DNA of 32,871 nt. Source: Bacteroidota bacterium. GTDB taxonomy: Bacteria > Bacteroidota > Bacteroidia > Chitinophagales > Saprospiraceae. Within the stretch, counting starts at the first letter, position 1; each line of letters starts with the position of its first letter. Below, piece by piece: positions 15,794 to 25,099 of the stretch. The position numbers and the translations under genes were made by a program. Below the pieces are notes generated by a model that saw nothing but the letters and a program-made list of their open reading frames with translations, was not told the origin of the DNA and made no database searches. The stretch lies in NCBI GenBank assembly GCA_003045895.1, contig PZPC01000059.1:1-32871 (forward strand). Direction: 5' to 3'.

Positions 15794-18700
15794 CTATTGC
15801 GGTGCTGAATCAATACGCTTCGGCAAGGCGGAAGGTTCAAATGGAACGACGGGTAATTCTTGGTCGTGGTAGGTAATGGACTGGTAAGCTGCCGCCTGTA
15901 GGCGAGTTCGAATATTCAGGCGCGACAATTTGTTGTTATTCATGGAGGGATAGGTCCGGTTGGACAAAAACACAAAAAGCAGTTCTTCGGCAGGATCTGC
16001 CCAAAAGCACGTGCCGGTAAACCCCTGGTGGCCAAAAGCCCGGTTGCTGGCTGCCGGAGCCGTATTTTGGCTGCGGTTGGTGGCCAGTTCTTTCATGTCA
16101 AAACCCAGGCCCCGCCGTGTCGATCCAACGAAACGGCTGGTAAATTCGCGTACAACATCCGGCTTCAGAAAAACCTGATTCCCGTAGATTCCCCGTTGCA
16201 GAAACAATTGTCCCAGCACGGCCAGATCATGGATATCGCTGAACAGCCCCGCGTGTCCGCTGACGCCCCCCAGCATGGCGGCCCCCATATCGTGTACGTA
16301 GCCCTGGACTTTCTGTTGGCGCCAGTATTTGTCGATTTCGGTAGGAGGGATTCTGGCCATAGAAAAATGTTGGTAGGGTCGGAAACCAATGTTAAAAAGC
16401 CCCAGTGGCTCATAGAACCGATCCTGGACATAGGCATCCAGGTCCTTGCCCGAAATCCGCTTCACCAACCGTGCCAAATAATAGAAGCCGAGGTCACTGT
16501 ACCGGTAGTTTTGGTTGGCCCGCAGATCCGACTGGTCGATGGCTTGCCAGATGGAATCGAGGTAAGTTTCGTCCATGTAGATATTTGGCGACACTTGCAC
16601 GCTGTAGGCACCATCGGCCTGGCCGTGATAAATTTCGCGGGAACGGCTGCCTTTGGCGTCCAGGGTACTGGTATAAAAAGGTATCCACGGCTTGAGGGCA
16701 GCACAGTGGGCCAGCACTTCCCGAATGCTCAATTGATCTTTGTTGGTGCCCTTAAGTTCTGGCAAATACTGACCCAGGGTTTGATCCAGATCCAGTTGCC
16801 TGGTTTGTACCAAATCCATGATCGCGAGGGTCGTGGCTGCCACTTTGGTGATCGAAGCCAGGTCATAGATATCATTGGTTCGCACTTTTTGTGAACCATC
16901 GTAAACCTGGTTGCCAAAAGCCTCCTCCAGGACAACCTGTCCGTGCCGGGCCACCAACACCACACACCCCGGCGTAGCGCCAGCCTTAATCGCTTCGTTG
17001 GCGATTTTGCGCACGTAATAGCGAAGGGTATCGCCATCCATATCTACCCGTTCCGGCAAGCCATAACCCATCCTGAAATTGCGGCGGGTCGTTACCCCGG
17101 CATTGAACGGGCTCCGGGGCGAAGCCGTCACCGGCAACCGACCATTGAGTCCGATCGCGCCAAATAGTGCCTGGGCGGCTTTGTCTTCGGTCAGGTCATT
17201 TTCTTCGTAGGCTTCCAGAACGACCTCCTGGCTGTCAAACAGCTTCAGGCTATAAGGGTTGCCAAAGATGACGAGTACGACCTTGCTCTGGGCTTGCAGT
17301 TTTTCGAGAAACCCGATCACTGCGCTACTGATCCCGAAATTATTCTGGGCTGAACGCCCCATGCCGTGGAGGCTCACAATAACGAGGTCTTCTTTTGCCA
17401 GGCGCCCGAGTAGCTGCTCCTGTTCGGTAGCTGTCAGGTTGTAATCAGTCCGGAGCAGATCCACGGGGGCATAGTCCAATAACCGATCCTGAAAAGCGGG
17501 TTGGCTACCCGCGCCAAACGCCAGGGCAGCCAGGTTGACCCCCTGGATTTGCTGAATCGGCAGTACGTTGCCCTCATTTCGAACGAGCGTTAAGGCGTTT
17601 TCAATGAGTTTTTCCCGCAGAACAGCCGCCGCCGGATTATTGATGTCGTTTTGGATATTGGTGACTATCCGGGGCTGGTAAACCGTGAGGCCCATCCGGT
17701 ACTTGGCGCGGAGTACCCGCTTTACCCGGCGGTTGACATCCTGCTCCGTCAGCCGACCATCAGCCAGGTAAGCATTGATTTTTTCGATGGCCTGAGGGAC
17801 ACTTTCTGGTAGCAAAAGGATATCGTTGCCCGCCAACAAAGCTTCGGCTTCCACCGCACCGTTGCTAAAATGCTTGGTTACGCCTTTCATCTCCAGGCCA
17901 TCGGTAAAGGTCAGGCCGTGAAAGCCAAGCTCTTCGCGCAGTAATTTGTTGATGGTATAAGGCGACAAGGAAGTTGGGTAATTGGGTCGCGGTTCCAACG
18001 CCGGAACCTGTAGGTGAGCGATCATGATACTTCCTACCCCCTGATCGATCAGGGCTCGGAAAGGATACATTTCAATGCTGTCGAGGCGGCGGCGATCGTG
18101 GGAAATAAGCGGCAGATCCAGGTGCGAATCCACGTCGGTATCTCCGTGTCCGGGAAAGTGCTTGGCACAGGCTACAATCCCGTGGTCTTGCATGCCTTTC
18201 ATGTAATTAACTCCTTTGATCGCTACATTGATCCGGTCTTCGCCAAAGGAGCGGGTACCGATAACCGGGTTATTGGGGTTGTTGTTCACGTCGACCACCG
18301 GCGCAAAGTTGACGTTGACCCCTACGCGTTGCATCTGGCGGGCAATCTCTTCCCCCATTTCATAGATGAGGTGATTATCGCGAATCGCCCCCAACATCAA
18401 TTGGCGGGGAAAGCCCATCACGCTGTCTTTCATGCGCATATTGAGGCCCCATTCTCCGTCGATGGCTACCATGAGCGGCACGGGGCTGAGGGCCTGGTAC
18501 CGATTGAGCAGCCGCACCTGTTCGGCCGGGGTTCCCTGAAAGAAACACAGGCCACCTACCTGATAGGTTTTGATGAGCTGTTCGACTTCGGCCACGTGGC
18601 TGGGTCCCAGGTCCGAATGTGCCCGAATCATGAACAATTGCCCCAGGCGCTGATCGGGTGTCAGGGTGTTGAATACGGAATCCACCCAGGCCGCTTCCTG

Positions 18701-18820
18701 GGCATTGGACTGGTCGAGATTGGCGTGGTATTGTGCCTGTACAGAACAACTCCAGACCAATAACAACCCCAACAGGGGAATAATTTTTTTGCGCTCCCGG
18801 AGGAATCTGGTCGTTTTCAT
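15794..18820 (-). CDS. GH3 beta-N-acetylglucosaminidase fused to a beta-lactamase-fold serine hydrolase
   Basis: 1008 residues. The N-terminus (MKTTRFLRERKKIIPLLGLL...SVQAQ) is a signal peptide, with Cys25 in an 'SCSVQA' context that could alternatively be read as a lipobox. The GH3 catalytic domain (about 40-370) has the NagZ signature KHFPGHGDTDVDSH (220-233) with the His/Asp acid-base pair, and the nucleophile Asp307 in 'TFTDGLEMKG'. A GH3 C-terminal alpha/beta domain (about 390-580) follows, then a class-C-beta-lactamase/DD-peptidase-like domain (about 600-985) with S656-I-T-K659, Y774-S-D and 'HQGFTGTCFWADP'. The product probably removes GlcNAc from peptidoglycan fragments and acts on peptide or ester bonds, in cell-wall turnover. 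Such fusions are known in Bacteroidota. It precedes the Kir gene in the same transcript. Confidence 0.92.
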   Translation of the reverse strand: MKTTRFLRERKKIIPLLGLLLVWSCSVQAQYHANLDQSNAQEAAWVDSVFNTLTPDQRLGQLFMIRAHSDLGPSHVAEVEQLIKTYQVGGLCFFQGTPAEQVRLLNRYQALSPVPLMVAIDGEWGLNMRMKDSVMGFPRQLMLGAIRDNHLIYEMGEEIARQMQRVGVNVNFAPVVDVNNNPNNPVIGTRSFGEDRINVAIKGVNYMKGMQDHGIVACAKHFPGHGDTDVDSHLDLPLISHDRRRLDSIEMYPFRALIDQGVGSIMIAHLQVPALEPRPNYPTSLSPYTINKLLREELGFHGLTFTDGLEMKGVTKHFSNGAVEAEALLAGNDILLLPESVPQAIEKINAYLADGRLTEQDVNRRVKRVLRAKYRMGLTVYQPRIVTNIQNDINNPAAAVLREKLIENALTLVRNEGNVLPIQQIQGVNLAALAFGAGSQPAFQDRLLDYAPVDLLRTDYNLTATEQEQLLGRLAKEDLVIVSLHGMGRSAQNNFGISSAVIGFLEKLQAQSKVVLVIFGNPYSLKLFDSQEVVLEAYEENDLTEDKAAQALFGAIGLNGRLPVTASPRSPFNAGVTTRRNFRMGYGLPERVDMDGDTLRYYVRKIANEAIKAGATPGCVVLVARHGQVVLEEAFGNQVYDGSQKVRTNDIYDLASITKVAATTLAIMDLVQTRQLDLDQTLGQYLPELKGTNKDQLSIREVLAHCAALKPWIPFYTSTLDAKGSRSREIYHGQADGAYSVQVSPNIYMDETYLDSIWQAIDQSDLRANQNYRYSDLGFYYLARLVKRISGKDLDAYVQDRFYEPLGLFNIGFRPYQHFSMARIPPTEIDKYWRQQKVQGYVHDMGAAMLGGVSGHAGLFSDIHDLAVLGQLFLQRGIYGNQVFLKPDVVREFTSRFVGSTRRGLGFDMKELATNRSQNTAPAASNRAFGHQGFTGTCFWADPAEELLFVFLSNRTYPSMNNNKLSRLNIRTRLQAAAYQSITYHDQELPVVPFEPSALPKRIDSAPQ

Positions 18821-19012
18821 TGGGGTATCGTTTTCTCGCTTAAACAGGTAGGTGGTGAAATTACCGATGACTACTATTTAACGTAATTATTGTTGATCTA
18901 GTTACAGGGAGCCCTAAAAGGAGCGGCCGTCTGACGGTAATTTAACGAGAAAATTGGTATTTTTTTGGGAATATTGATTTTAAAACTCCCGCTTTTTTTG
19001 TGGTACTAAAAG

Positions 19013-19048
19013 ACGAGCGCCACTCCAAATGAATGGAATGGCGCTCGT
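19013..19048 (-). terminator. Terminator downstream of infB
   Basis: ACGAGCGCCACTCCA (19013-19027) pairs with TGGAATGGCGCTCGT (19034-19048), 14 of 15 positions, around a 6-nt loop. On the minus strand it is followed by CTTTTAG, so it should end the infB transcript, whose stop lies 40 bp upstream. On the plus strand it is followed by TGTTTTATA and could also work in that direction. Confidence 0.75.
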
Positions 19049-19087
19049 TGTTTTATATTATACTAGTCCACTTTCGCGGGCAGGTCC

Positions 19088-22000
19088 TTAAGAAAGGTTT
19101 AGTTTCTGCTTGATTTCAATGATTTCGTAAGCTTCGACTACGTCACCCACTTTGATATCATTAAAGTTTTTGATAGAAACACCACACTCCATACCACTGC
19201 GCACGTCTTTGACGTCGTCTTTAAAGCGCTTGAGGGCTTTGATTTCACCGACTTGTCCTTCCTTAACCGGATAAACGATGATGCCATCGCGGATGAGGCG
19301 TACGTGGTTGTCGCGGAGAATCTTGCCTTCGGTCACGAAACAACCGGCAACCGTACCCACTTTGCTGATCTTGAAGACTTCGCGAACTTCCAACTGGCCG
19401 AGGATTTTTTCCTCTTTGATGGTATCCAACATACCCTCAATAGCGAGTTTGATTTCTTCGATTACTTCGTAGATTACCGAATAGGTCTTGGTTTGCACCC
19501 CTTCCCGTTCGGCCAGCTTACGTGCACCGGCTGAAGGACGCACCTGGAAACCGATGATAATGGCATCGGAAGCCGTAGCCAACAAGACATCGGATTCGAT
19601 GATCTGTCCCACCGCACGGTGGATGACGTTGACCTTGACCGTTTCCTGTGACAGTTTGATCAGGGAATCGGACAATGCCTCTACCGAACCATCGACATCA
19701 CCTTTCACGATGAGGTTGAGTTCTTTAAAGTTGCCGAGTGCCAGGCGACGACCGATTTCATCGAGGCTGATTCGCTTGGTGGCGCGGTTGGCCTGTTCGC
19801 GGGTAATCTGTGCCCGGCGGTTGGCTATTTCACGTGCATCTTGCTCATTGGGAACTACTTTGAAGCGTTCGCCAGCTTGTGGCGCGCCTCCCAGACCGAG
19901 TACCAATACCGGGGTAGATGGACCAGCTTCCTTGATGCGCTTATTGCGCTCGTTAAACATGGCTTTTACCCGTCCGGAATTTTCGCCCGAGACCATGGAG
20001 TCACCAATGCGTAGTGTACCTGATTGTACCAGGATTTTGGTCACGTATCCGCGGCCTTTATCCAGCGAAGCTTCAACTACCGTACCTACGGCCGAGCGGT
20101 TGGGGTTGGCCTTCAGTTCTTTAATTTCTGCCTCCAGCAGGATGCGTTCCAGCAGCTGGTCGATATTCAGTCCTTCCTTGGCCGAGATGTCGGCTGATCC
20201 GTATTTGCCCCCCCAATCTTCCACGAGGTAATTCATGGCGGCCAGTTCCTGCTTGATGCGTTCGGAGCTGGCACCTGCTTTGTCGATCTTGTTGATGGCA
20301 AAGATGATGGGTACCCCTGCGGCTTCGGCGTGGCTGATGGCTTCTTTGGTTTGGGGCATGATATTGTCATCTGCCGCAATGACGATGACGGCAATGTCCG
20401 TTACTTTGGCGCCGCGGGCACGCATAGCCGTAAAGGCTTCGTGACCGGGTGTATCCAGGAAGGTAATGGGCTTGGTTTCATCGCCGTTGACAAACACTTC
20501 GTAAGCGCCAATGTGCTGGGTGATACCTCCGGCTTCCCCGTCGGCTACACTTGCATTGCGAATATAATCCAGCAAGGACGTTTTACCGTGATCGACGTGT
20601 CCCATGATCGTAACCACCGGTGCGCGGGGCACCAGGTCGGCTGGATCATCTTCTTCCTCTACGAAGTCTTCGTCTACCTCTTCTACAGAGATAAATTCTA
20701 CTTCGTGGTTGAATTCTTCGGCAACCAGTTCAATAACTTCGGCATCCAAACGCTGGTTGATTGACACGATCACACCCATGTTCATACAGGTCATGATTAC
20801 GTCTGTCGCATCAACATCCATGAGGTTGGCCAACTCCTGAACGGAGATGAACTCCGTTACCTGGATTACCTCGGTGTTTTCTTCCATCTCGCGGGCTTCG
20901 GCCTTTTCGCGATGGCGTTCCCGGTTGTCCCGGCGTAATTTTTGGCGTTTTTTCTTGCCCCCACCGGCCATTCTGGCCATGGTTGCCTTGATCTTATCTT
21001 CGATCTCCTTTTTGGAGACTTCCCTCACTTCATCCCGCGCCGATCTGCTCGATGCTGGGCGGGCTTGGCCGGCCCGGCTTGGCGGTCCGCTGGTTCGGGG
21101 GCCGCTTCCGGCTCCCTGGGGTGCACCGGTTGATGGTGTTCCTGGTTTGGTATCCGGTGATATTTTCTTGCGCTTCCGACGGCGGCGTTTGCTCTCGCTT
21201 TCCGCGGCGGATTCAGCAGATTTAACCTTCTCGGCTTCCTTCGCTTTTGCGTCTTTTTCTTTCTTGTTTCTACCACCGCGGCCCGATCCCAATTTACTGG
21301 CATCGATTTTGCCCATGATTTTCAACCCGCGCAGTTCTGGCGTTTTGGCACGGAGCAAACCATCGGAGGGTGCACTTTCGACGGGTGCACTTTCGACGGG
21401 CGCACTTGGGGCGGGTACACTTTCGACGGTATTCCCGGCAGCGGGCTGTTCCACTGTTGCACTTGGAGCAGCCTCAGCCACGGCAGGCGTAGGTGCAGGG
21501 GTATCCACCTTGGCTTCAACCGTTTTGGGTTGGGGCGGTGTGGGAGGTAGCGGTTTTTCAGCTACTACCTCGGGCGGGGCAACCTTAGGCTGTTCGACCA
21601 CCGGCGGGGCTTCTTTCTCTTTGGGCATTTCCGGTGCTGCGGGCTTGGGCGCGCTAAACCGGCTCTTGCTACTGAGGTCTATTTTTCCCAGCACTTTAAG
21701 TCCTGGCGCCGGTGTTACTTCCCGGGGTGCAACTTCGGGTGCTTTTTCGCTAACCACTTCGGCAGCAGGCTTTTCAGCAGCTACCGGTGTGGGTGCGGCC
21801 TTCACCGTCGGAGGGGTTTCCAGTGTTTTAGCTACCGGGATGGTTTTTTCCTCCACCCTGTGCGTTTCCACTTCCTTCTTACCCACCGCAGTAGGTCGGG
21901 TACCGATCACCAATTGGTCTGCCTTTTCTTTGATAGCGATGGACTTCTGGAACTCTTTGTGCAGTTCCTGGTACATTTCATCCGAAACCTTGGCCGTGGG

Positions 22001-22099
22001 TTTGTTGTCAATATCAAAGCCCTTGTTCTGCAAGAACTCCACTATTGTAGACAAGCCTACGTTCAATTCCTTCGCTATTTTGACTAAACGTCTCTCCAT
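19088..22099 (-). CDS. infB: Translation initiation factor IF-2
   Basis: 1003 residues. The IF2 N-terminal helical domain (1-50, '[20 protein letters not shown]') is followed by a long Ala/Pro/Val/Glu linker (about 75-290), then a Lys/Arg-rich region (about 290-400, 'KRRRRKRKK') and a second IF2_N-like segment. The G domain begins at about residue 495 with G1 GHVDHGKT (about 499-506), '[12 protein letters not shown]' (G2), 'DTPGHEAFT' (G3), 'NKID' (G4) and 'SAKEG' (G5), followed by domains II-IV. The GTPase delivers initiator fMet-tRNA to the 30S P site and promotes subunit joining. It sits downstream of nusA as in most bacteria, but has its own promoter-like sequence at 22164-22195. The linker DNA contains short tandem repeats (21369-21428). 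Confidence 0.97.
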   Translation of the reverse strand: MERRLVKIAKELNVGLSTIVEFLQNKGFDIDNKPTAKVSDEMYQELHKEFQKSIAIKEKADQLVIGTRPTAVGKKEVETHRVEEKTIPVAKTLETPPTVKAAPTPVAAEKPAAEVVSEKAPEVAPREVTPAPGLKVLGKIDLSSKSRFSAPKPAAPEMPKEKEAPPVVEQPKVAPPEVVAEKPLPPTPPQPKTVEAKVDTPAPTPAVAEAAPSATVEQPAAGNTVESVPAPSAPVESAPVESAPSDGLLRAKTPELRGLKIMGKIDASKLGSGRGGRNKKEKDAKAKEAEKVKSAESAAESESKRRRRKRKKISPDTKPGTPSTGAPQGAGSGPRTSGPPSRAGQARPASSRSARDEVREVSKKEIEDKIKATMARMAGGGKKKRQKLRRDNRERHREKAEAREMEENTEVIQVTEFISVQELANLMDVDATDVIMTCMNMGVIVSINQRLDAEVIELVAEEFNHEVEFISVEEVDEDFVEEEDDPADLVPRAPVVTIMGHVDHGKTSLLDYIRNASVADGEAGGITQHIGAYEVFVNGDETKPITFLDTPGHEAFTAMRARGAKVTDIAVIVIAADDNIMPQTKEAISHAEAAGVPIIFAINKIDKAGASSERIKQELAAMNYLVEDWGGKYGSADISAKEGLNIDQLLERILLEAEIKELKANPNRSAVGTVVEASLDKGRGYVTKILVQSGTLRIGDSMVSGENSGRVKAMFNERNKRIKEAGPSTPVLVLGLGGAPQAGERFKVVPNEQDAREIANRRAQITREQANRATKRISLDEIGRRLALGNFKELNLIVKGDVDGSVEALSDSLIKLSQETVKVNVIHRAVGQIIESDVLLATASDAIIIGFQVRPSAGARKLAEREGVQTKTYSVIYEVIEEIKLAIEGMLDTIKEEKILGQLEVREVFKISKVGTVAGCFVTEGKILRDNHVRLIRDGIIVYPVKEGQVGEIKALKRFKDDVKDVRSGMECGVSIKNFNDIKVGDVVEAYEIIEIKQKLNLS
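21369..21428 (-). repeat. 15-bp tandem repeats in the IF-2 linker
   Basis: Four consecutive 15-bp units (starting 21369, 21384, 21399, 21414) of GGTGCACTTTCGACG and variants. Units 1 and 2 are identical, unit 3 is the most diverged. Read in frame on the minus strand they encode repeated Val-Glu-Ser-Ala-Pro. This part of IF-2 is a flexible linker where copy number can vary without harm. Confidence 0.7.
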
Positions 22100-22163
22100 T
22101 CTAAATTATTAGGTCTGTTCTACCCGCTGATAAAATAACAGCCCGGCCTGAACATTTCCACCG

Positions 22164-22195
22164 CAAAGATAAACTTAAAAAATCGTTGATAACAA
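22164..22195 (-). promoter_or_regulatory. Bacteroidota-type promoter before infB
   Basis: On the minus strand, TTG (22195-22193), a 21-nt spacer, then TATCTTTG (22171-22164), a full match to TTG-N17-23-TAnnTTTG. The predicted start near 22157 leaves a leader of about 58 nt. This suggests infB can be transcribed apart from rimP-nusA. Confidence 0.55.
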
Positions 22196-22304
22196 TTCTG
22201 TAACGAATAAGTCCGGTAATTACCCACTTATTCCTTTCGCTACAGCCTTTAAATACCCATTTGGCATCTAATTGTTCCCTATCAACTGTTCGCGGGAACA
22301 TTTG

Positions 22305-22340
22305 GCCAGCTAACCGGGAAGCAAATCCCGGTTAGCTGGC
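22305..22340 (-). terminator. 15-bp perfect hairpin between nusA and infB
   Basis: GCCAGCTAACCGGGA (22305-22319) and its exact reverse complement (22326-22340) flank a 6-nt loop. The hairpin starts 6 nt past the nusA stop. On the minus strand the next bases are CAAATGTTCCC, with no U-tract, so it is either a weak terminator or an RNA-processing/stability element that partly separates infB from nusA. Confidence 0.6.
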
Positions 22341-22346
22341 TGGTTC

Positions 22347-23582
22347 TTATTCTTCGAATTCAGCAGCCAGAATACTCAGTAATTCTTTGGCTGTTTCCTC
22401 TTCCAGGTCGGTGCGGCGGACGATCTCTTCCCAACTCAGGTTCAGAACACTACGCGCCGTATCACAACCGATACCTTTGAGCGCCTCGATGATCCAGTCT
22501 TCGATTTCGTCGGTGAATTCGTCCAGATCGACGTCGTCGATTTCGACTTCATCATTGTTGCGGTATACGTCAATCTCGTACCCCGTCAGGCGGCTGGCCA
22601 ACTTGATGTTGGTCCCTCCCTTGCCAATGGCCAGGGAAACCTGGTCGGGTTCAAGAAATACGCTCGCCTGCTTTTTTTCGGTGTCCAGCGTAATGCTGGT
22701 TACTTTGGCGGGCGTCAGTGCCCGCTGAATATACAACGATACATTGTTGGTAAAGTTGATGATGTCGATATTCTCGTTGTTCAATTCCCGCACGATGCCA
22801 TGGATCCGCGATCCTTTCATCCCTACGCAAGCACCGACGGGGTCGATGCGATCATCGTAGGATTCTACCGCTACCTTGGCGCGGTCACCGGGTATCCGGA
22901 CGATACTGCGGGCTACGATCAGCCCGTCTTCAATTTCGGGCACTTCTTTCTCCAGCAGTTTTTCCAGGAACAGGTTGGCGGTGCGCGAAACAATTACCAC
23001 GGGGTTGTTATTGCGCATCTCGACCTCCTTGATCACCCCACGGACCATTTCTCCCTTTCGGAAAAAGTCGCCATTGATGGTTTCTGTGCGGGGGAGAACC
23101 AGTTCCGTTCCGGTTACGTCGTCAATAATCAGAATTTCCCGTTTCAGTACCTGGTGAACTTCTCCGACAACCAGCTCGCCAACGCGCTCTGAATATTTGC
23201 GGTAGATTTCGTCCTTCTCTAATTCCATGATCCGGGAAATGAGCGTTTGCCGGGCGGCCATGATAGCGCGCCGGCCAAAGTGCTCCAGGAACAACTGCTC
23301 GTAGCATTCCTCCCCGATCTCGTAGTCTTCGTCGATAGACAAAGCTTCAGAAATGGAAATCTGGCTGCGATCGTCAGTAACCTCACCGTCAGATACGATT
23401 TCCCGTACCCGCCAAAGTTCAAGGTCTCCCTTTTGGGTATTAACAATGACATCAAAGTTTTCGTCCGATCCGTACTTTTTACGAATCAGCGTACGGAATA
23501 CATCTTCCAGCACGCGCACCATGGTTGGTCGGTCGATATTTTTCCCGGCTTTAAACTCCGAGAATATGTCTACGAGGTTCAT
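22347..23582 (-). CDS. nusA: Transcription termination/antitermination factor NusA
   Basis: 411 residues from the ATG at 23582 (MNLVDIFSEFKAGKNIDRP); an earlier in-frame start at 23615 would add an unlikely 11 residues. Domains in order: RNA-polymerase-binding N-terminal domain (1-125), S1 domain (about 128-200, 'VGELVVGEVHQVLKREILIIDD'), KH1 (about 225-285, 'DPVGACVGMKGSRIHGIVREL'), KH2 (about 295-345, 'VSLAIGKGGTNIKLASRL') and a short C-terminal helix-hairpin-helix part ('ALKGIGCDTARSVL'). NusA binds elongating RNA polymerase and modulates pausing, termination and antitermination. It lies 44 bp after rimP, and a strong hairpin follows its stop. Confidence 0.97.
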   Translation of the reverse strand: MNLVDIFSEFKAGKNIDRPTMVRVLEDVFRTLIRKKYGSDENFDVIVNTQKGDLELWRVREIVSDGEVTDDRSQISISEALSIDEDYEIGEECYEQLFLEHFGRRAIMAARQTLISRIMELEKDEIYRKYSERVGELVVGEVHQVLKREILIIDDVTGTELVLPRTETINGDFFRKGEMVRGVIKEVEMRNNNPVVIVSRTANLFLEKLLEKEVPEIEDGLIVARSIVRIPGDRAKVAVESYDDRIDPVGACVGMKGSRIHGIVRELNNENIDIINFTNNVSLYIQRALTPAKVTSITLDTEKKQASVFLEPDQVSLAIGKGGTNIKLASRLTGYEIDVYRNNDEVEIDDVDLDEFTDEIEDWIIEALKGIGCDTARSVLNLSWEEIVRRTDLEEETAKELLSILAAEFEE

Positions 23583-23626
23583 TGCATAAAATTTATTAGG
23601 TTCAGTACAGGTCAAATCTACCTGAA

Positions 23627-24100
23627 CTATTTGAATGATAATTTAACGGTTGCTTCCGCAATATCTGGGTAAAGAATCGTGCTACTTAATTCTTCGGTTA
23701 TTTTCTTTTTGCCTTCTTTCCGGACGACTTGGTATTCTAACACCAGGTGTTCTTCCGTCACGGTCGTCATCCGGCCTTCCAGGGTCGTGCCGTCGGTCAT
23801 TTTCACCTCCAGGATTCGGCCCAGGTGCTTGGGGTATTGCCGGGGCTGTTTCAGGGGCTTTTCCGTACCGGGTGAAGCCACTTCCAGGGTATATTTTTCT
23901 CCGAGCCAACCCGCTTCATCGATGATGGCTTCCAAATAGCGGCTGATGAGCCGGCATTTGGCAAAGGTGACCCCCGTATCGCAATCGATGCTGACCTCCA
24001 GCCGGTTGTTGGGATGCATGGTGACATCCAACCAAAAACAATCGGCAAATTCTGGTTCAGCAAACTTTTCCTCCAACAGGTCAATGATCTTTTCTTCCAC
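23627..24100 (-). CDS. rimP: Ribosome maturation factor RimP
   Basis: About 157 residues from a GTG at 24100 (VEEKIIDLLEEKF). Alternatives are a GTG at 24121 or an ATG at 24160. The ATG lies in the centre of a 28-bp palindrome and would add a hydrophobic tail unusual for a cytosolic protein, so I prefer a GTG. The N-terminal domain carries 'RLEVSIDCDTGVTFAKCRLISRYLE' and the interdomain 'YTLEVASPGTEKPL' hallmark (usually E-V-S-S-P-G). The C-terminal Sm-like domain includes 'GRILEVKMTDGTTLEGRM'. RimP assists 30S subunit maturation. It is first in rimP-nusA-infB, downstream of a consensus promoter and a terminator-like palindrome in the leader. Confidence 0.92.
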   Translation of the reverse strand: MEEKIIDLLEEKFAEPEFADCFWLDVTMHPNNRLEVSIDCDTGVTFAKCRLISRYLEAIIDEAGWLGEKYTLEVASPGTEKPLKQPRQYPKHLGRILEVKMTDGTTLEGRMTTVTEEHLVLEYQVVRKEGKKKITEELSSTILYPDIAEATVKLSFK

Positions 24101-24145
24101 GCTACAAAGGCTTTTGACCACTAATTTTAACCAGACAAACAATAA

Positions 24146-24173
24146 AAAGAGGGAACCCATGGGTTCCCTCTTT
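24146..24173 (-). terminator. Terminator-like palindrome in the rimP leader (possible attenuator)
   Basis: A perfect 28-bp palindrome: AAAGAGGGAACC, central CATG, then GGTTCCCTCTTT. On the minus strand it is followed directly by TTATTGTTTG, giving a hairpin plus U-rich tail. It lies between the predicted rimP promoter (24198-24228) and the likely rimP start, so a transcript from that promoter must read through it. Confidence 0.7.
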
Positions 24174-24197
24174 GCTATCTTTTCCTAAAAGACAATG

Positions 24198-24228
24198 CAA
24201 AGGTAAGGAATCTATCTGGATTTTGCAA
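24198..24228 (-). promoter_or_regulatory. Promoter of the rimP-nusA operon
   Basis: On the minus strand, TTG (24228-24226), a 20-nt spacer, then TACCTTTG (24205-24198), a full match to the Bacteroidota -33/-7 consensus. The predicted start near 24191 is about 18 nt before the palindrome. Confidence 0.6.
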
Positions 24229-24388
24229 GGGTTTGAGCATCAATGTCTTTATTCCAGGCGATAATTAGGGAGGAAGCTGCAAAAACGGACCTACCGCTGG
24301 TACCAGGCGTGCAGTTGCCTAACAATTTTATATCTTTTGTACAGAAAGCAACGTTATACTAATGGATCAAACTGCCAAATTTTTCGCT

Positions 24389-25036
24389 ATGCATAAAATC
24401 TTGCCCACGTTGTTGATTGTGGCTGCCCTCTGCGCCAACGCTTGCGGTTGCCCGCCCGACGAGAAAACGGGCACCTTGAATTTGACCGCCGCTGCCCAGT
24501 CTTTTTTACCCTACAACGGTAGTGAGACGTTGACTTTTACCGACGAAACCGGCGCGGAATTAACCCTCCAGCTGCCGCGCGGGCAAGAACTCAAAACGGA
24601 CCAGCTCTGCTACCGTACCACCTGTACAGAGGCCAAATACAACACCCCCTCTTCCTGTGAATACTACGATGCCGACAGCCGGCGGTACACTTTCTTTGGC
24701 GCCGGAAATACCGTCGTCGTTGACTTACTCGTTTATTCAGCAGTCTATGATTACGGGATGCCCGTTTTTTATGATGCCCTGCAAGTAGGATTTTCCGTCG
24801 GCACCCCCAGCATTATTGGTCATCACCTGATTGAAGCCCGTTTCACGGAGCCGTTTGATACCACGAAACTGGGGATCAGCGATTTTTTCCAGGAGCGCCC
24901 AACTTTGGTGTTAAATGGCCAGGCCTTCAGCAATGCCCTGGCATACGAAGAAGGCAACATGGGAGTATACATCGAACAAGGAACCGGCATTATCGGTTTC
25001 AAGAACGCTGAACACATCTGGGTCGTTCAACAATAA
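24389..25036 (+). CDS. Probable secreted lipoprotein, function unknown
   Basis: 215 residues from the ATG at 24389, chosen because it gives a compact signal peptide (MHKILPTLLIVAALCANAC). An ATG at 24362 would add nine residues. The lipobox (ANAC) is imperfect, so lipidation is likely but not certain. The mature part has several cysteines ('ACGCPP', 'LCYRTTCTEAKY', 'SCEYYD') that may form disulfides, and a beta-rich pattern. No family is recognised. It lies upstream of a porin-like gene (63 bp gap) on the same strand and may be co-transcribed with it. Confidence 0.7.
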   Translation: MHKILPTLLIVAALCANACGCPPDEKTGTLNLTAAAQSFLPYNGSETLTFTDETGAELTLQLPRGQELKTDQLCYRTTCTEAKYNTPSSCEYYDADSRRYTFFGAGNTVVVDLLVYSAVYDYGMPVFYDALQVGFSVGTPSIIGHHLIEARFTEPFDTTKLGISDFFQERPTLVLNGQAFSNALAYEEGNMGVYIEQGTGIIGFKNAEHIWVVQQ

Positions 25037-25099
25037 CAGCCTTGTTCTGACTCAGCATAAGTTTCTTCTTAAAAAGTCATTAACTTAACAATCACTATT

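Noticed and set aside
20847-22112. 421-codon open frame antisense to infB
   Set aside because: Ser/Gly/Ala-rich low-complexity translation that mirrors the IF-2 linker codons on the other strand. No independent start context or homology is recognisable.
24101-24160. ATG at 24160 as the rimP start
   Set aside because: It lies in the centre of a perfect 28-bp palindrome and would add a hydrophobic 20-residue extension not expected in RimP. A downstream GTG (24100 or 24121) fits better.
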